A stretch of DNA of 41,449 nucleotides, from contig JAAYGN010000065.1 of NCBI GenBank assembly GCA_012727715.1, forward strand, positions 1-41,449, written 5' to 3'. The translations under genes were made by a program, and so were the position numbers. The stretch is from Desulfovibrionales bacterium. GTDB taxonomy: Bacteria; Desulfobacterota; Desulfovibrionia; Desulfovibrionales; Desulfomicrobiaceae. Each line of letters opens with the position of its first letter. The first letter of the stretch is position 1. The notes below the pieces were generated by a model, which worked only from the letters and a program-made list of their open reading frames with translations, had not been told where the DNA came from and ran no database searches. This document shows, piece after piece, positions 39,733 through 41,449 of this stretch.

Positions 39733-41449
39733 TCAGGAATGTAAGGCCTTGAAGACTCGCTCAGGAGTCATGGGAATGGATTTGAACCGATGTCCAGTAG
39801 CATTGGCCACGGCATTGGCCACTGCCGGGGCCGGACAAATAAGACTGCATTCACCAGCGCCCTTGGCCCCGTAAGGACCTGTGGGGTCGCTGGATTCCAC
39901 AATAATGGAGTGAATTTCAGGAATATCCTCTGCGGTGGGCAGCATATAATTATGCATGCTGGACTGGTATTGCCGTCCCTGTTCAGAATAAGTGATCTCT
40001 TCACTCAAGGCATAGCCGATCCCCTGTACCGCGCCCCCTTCGATCTGACCTTCCACAATCAAGGGGTTAATGGCCTGGCCCACATCATGAGCTGCCACCA
40101 TTTTGATGACCCGAGTCTGACCGGTACGGGTATCCACTTCCACTTCTGCAAAACAGGCATGCCAGGGCGGAGCATTATCCGGTACAATACGCCCAACGCC
40201 AATGAATTGCTTGTTACGCACATGGGCGTGGTACGCGAGCTCTTCAATGGTGACAGAATTGCCCTTGCCTTCTTGCACTTCGTCCAAATGACAAAGGCCA
40301 GAGCCTGAACATGCTCCCAAATGGCTGGCTTTAGGCGTAATGACCCCATTTTTGATCTCCAGATGTTCTGGAGCAATATTAAAAAAGCTGGCTGCATAAT
40401 CCAAAATCTGTTTACGGGCATCATCAGCAGCAGCTTTGACTGCTGTCCCTGCTGCGTAACAGGTGCGGCTGGCATGGCCGCCAATATCAAAGGGTGTGCT
40501 CTGGGTATCGCCATAGGTCAGACCCACGGTATCCATGTTCAGGCCCAAAGCTTCAGCCGCAATTTGCACCAGGCTGGTGCTGGTGCCGGTACCCATGTCC
40601 GGCACTCCTGAAGCTACCCGAGCTGAACCATCAGCCTCAATAGTCACGTAAGCATTGTCGTAATCCACGCAAAAAGGCCAGGCATTACTGACATGGGTAC
40701 CCACGGCCATGCCCAGGCCGCGCACCTTGGTTGCGCCTGGTTCATTGAGTTTGCCCAGACGATGCCAGCCAATACTTTCAGCGCCGCGGCGAATGCATTC
40801 TGCCAGTTCTGAAGTGCCGCAAGCATAGGGCAGACACCACGGATCACCAGCCTGCATGATATTTTTCAAACGCAGCTCCATGGGATCCATGCCCAGAGCT
40901 TGGGCCATCATATCCACAGCCTGTTCCATGGCCAGGTTGCCCTGGGGATTGCCAAAGCCGCGCATCGCCCCGCCACTGGTGCGGTTGGTGTACACACTAT
41001 GGCCATGATAACGCTGGTGCGGAATACGATAAATGGCCAGGGTCATGGCTCCGCACACTCCTGGACACTCCGCCCCGAAAGTACAGTAGGCACCGGTATT
41101 GAAGACACTCTTCATGTCCAGAGCCTGGAAGGTGCCGTCTTTTTTGGCGCCCAATTTGATGCTCACATAGGCTGCATGGCGTGTATCCGAGGCAATAAAA
41201 TCTTCCTTACGAGTATAAATCAATTTTACCGGGCGCTTGGCCATAAGGGCCAGGGCCATGGCAATGGGCTCGGCCTTGCCGCTGAGACCAATGCGAACCC
41301 CAAAACCTCCACCCACATAGGGTGGCGCTAAGACTCGAATTTTTCCAGCCGGAATATCAAAAATCTTGGCCAAAATCACGCGTGAAGGGTGAGGAGTCTG
41401 GGTCGTGGACCACACCGTGACATTCCCATTGCCTTCCACCTGGGCCACA
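39733..41449 (-). CDS. Molybdenum hydroxylase large subunit (xanthine dehydrogenase/aldehyde oxidase family), 5' truncated
   Basis: The frame is open to the right edge of the window, so the N-terminal part is missing; 571 residues are visible. Motifs of the molybdopterin-binding domain are PPYVGGGFGVR, GGAMRGFGNPQGNLAMEQ (the Mo-cofactor loop, normally RGxGxPE), and KGAGECSLICPAPAVANAVANATG with the catalytic Glu in GAGE. The family oxidises aldehydes, purines or N-heterocycles. Linkage to yqeB, yqeC and mocA suggests a selenium-dependent hydroxylase with MCD cofactor rather than a standard xanthine dehydrogenase. Two consecutive TGA codons end the gene. Confidence 0.9.
   Translation of the reverse strand, partial: VAQVEGNGNVTVWSTTQTPHPSRVILAKIFDIPAGKIRVLAPPYVGGGFGVRIGLSGKAEPIAMALALMAKRPVKLIYTRKEDFIASDTRHAAYVSIKLGAKKDGTFQALDMKSVFNTGAYCTFGAECPGVCGAMTLAIYRIPHQRYHGHSVYTNRTSGGAMRGFGNPQGNLAMEQAVDMMAQALGMDPMELRLKNIMQAGDPWCLPYACGTSELAECIRRGAESIGWHRLGKLNEPGATKVRGLGMAVGTHVSNAWPFCVDYDNAYVTIEADGSARVASGVPDMGTGTSTSLVQIAAEALGLNMDTVGLTYGDTQSTPFDIGGHASRTCYAAGTAVKAAADDARKQILDYAASFFNIAPEHLEIKNGVITPKASHLGACSGSGLCHLDEVQEGKGNSVTIEELAYHAHVRNKQFIGVGRIVPDNAPPWHACFAEVEVDTRTGQTRVIKMVAAHDVGQAINPLIVEGQIEGGAVQGIGYALSEEITYSEQGRQYQSSMHNYMLPTAEDIPEIHSIIVESSDPTGPYGAKGAGECSLICPAPAVANAVANATGHRFKSIPMTPERVFKALHS

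Noticed and set aside
39733-39738. Tandem TGA codons followed by a hairpin, considered as a second Sec site in the hydroxylase
   Set aside because: Two TGAs in a row cannot be a normal Sec site, the protein ends where the family ends, and the read-through translation is not protein-like.
1-41449. Mobile elements, CRISPR arrays, prophage, tRNA or rRNA genes
   Set aside because: I saw no transposase, integrase, direct-repeat array, phage gene or tRNA/rRNA-like sequence; gene order is ordinary chromosomal.

Overview
The window looks like chromosomal DNA of a sulfate-reducing bacterium of the Desulfovibrionales. The whole dissimilatory sulfate-activation and APS-reduction set (sat, aprBA, qmoABC and the Desulfovibrio-type accessory gene qmoD) sits together. 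The housekeeping block (DUF4416, yicC, remA-like, gmk, pyrF) also has the order I know from that group. Base composition is moderate by eye (not computed), so I do not name a genus. I see no phage, insertion sequence, CRISPR array, rRNA or tRNA.

Layout. (1) 1-2307, plus: the tail of an ABC-transporter auxiliary operon (GldG-like protein cut by the window edge, then a DUF4340 protein), closed by a terminator. (2) 2488-4398: a stand-alone dnaK with its own terminator and an unusual upstream inverted repeat. (3) 4505-14361, plus: a tight run of eleven genes: LpoA-like lipoprotein, gatC, gatA, mnmA, mtaB, DUF4416, yicC, remA-like, gmk, pyrF, TPR protein. Most junctions are ATGA overlaps or short gaps. 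(4) 14388-14849, minus: an EVE-domain protein. (5) 14933-24526, minus: sat, then aprBA, then qmoABCD, each unit ending in a hairpin. Sat makes APS, AprBA reduces it to sulfite, and QmoABC links AprBA to the menaquinone pool. Rex-like operators lie upstream of sat and over the aprBA promoter. (6) 24794-29127, plus: a chorismate mutase/EPSP-synthase-like fusion that has lost the synthase catalytic motifs, a small coiled-coil ORF, a YitT-family membrane protein and an NlpC/P60 lipoprotein. (7) 29585-32135, plus: a two-subunit molybdopterin/Fe-S oxidoreductase without export signal or membrane subunit, with a third Rex-like site upstream. (8) 32289-36239: a 1316-residue hybrid sensor kinase. (9) 36372-41449, minus: a molybdenum hydroxylase large subunit (cut by the window end) followed by yqeB, yqeC, mocA, a short gene read through an in-frame UGA, and a polytopic membrane protein.

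The most notable item is the short gene at 37250-37492 (minus). Ordinary ORF calling breaks it at a UGA codon. Read through, it is an 80-residue SelW/Rdx-type protein with a C-x-x-Sec motif, and a bacterial SECIS-like hairpin follows the UGA at the expected distance. It lies inside the cluster that matures selenium-dependent molybdenum hydroxylases. Other points of interest are a GatA without its catalytic lysine, the catalytically stripped AroA-like fusion next to sat, and the set of three Rex-like sites.
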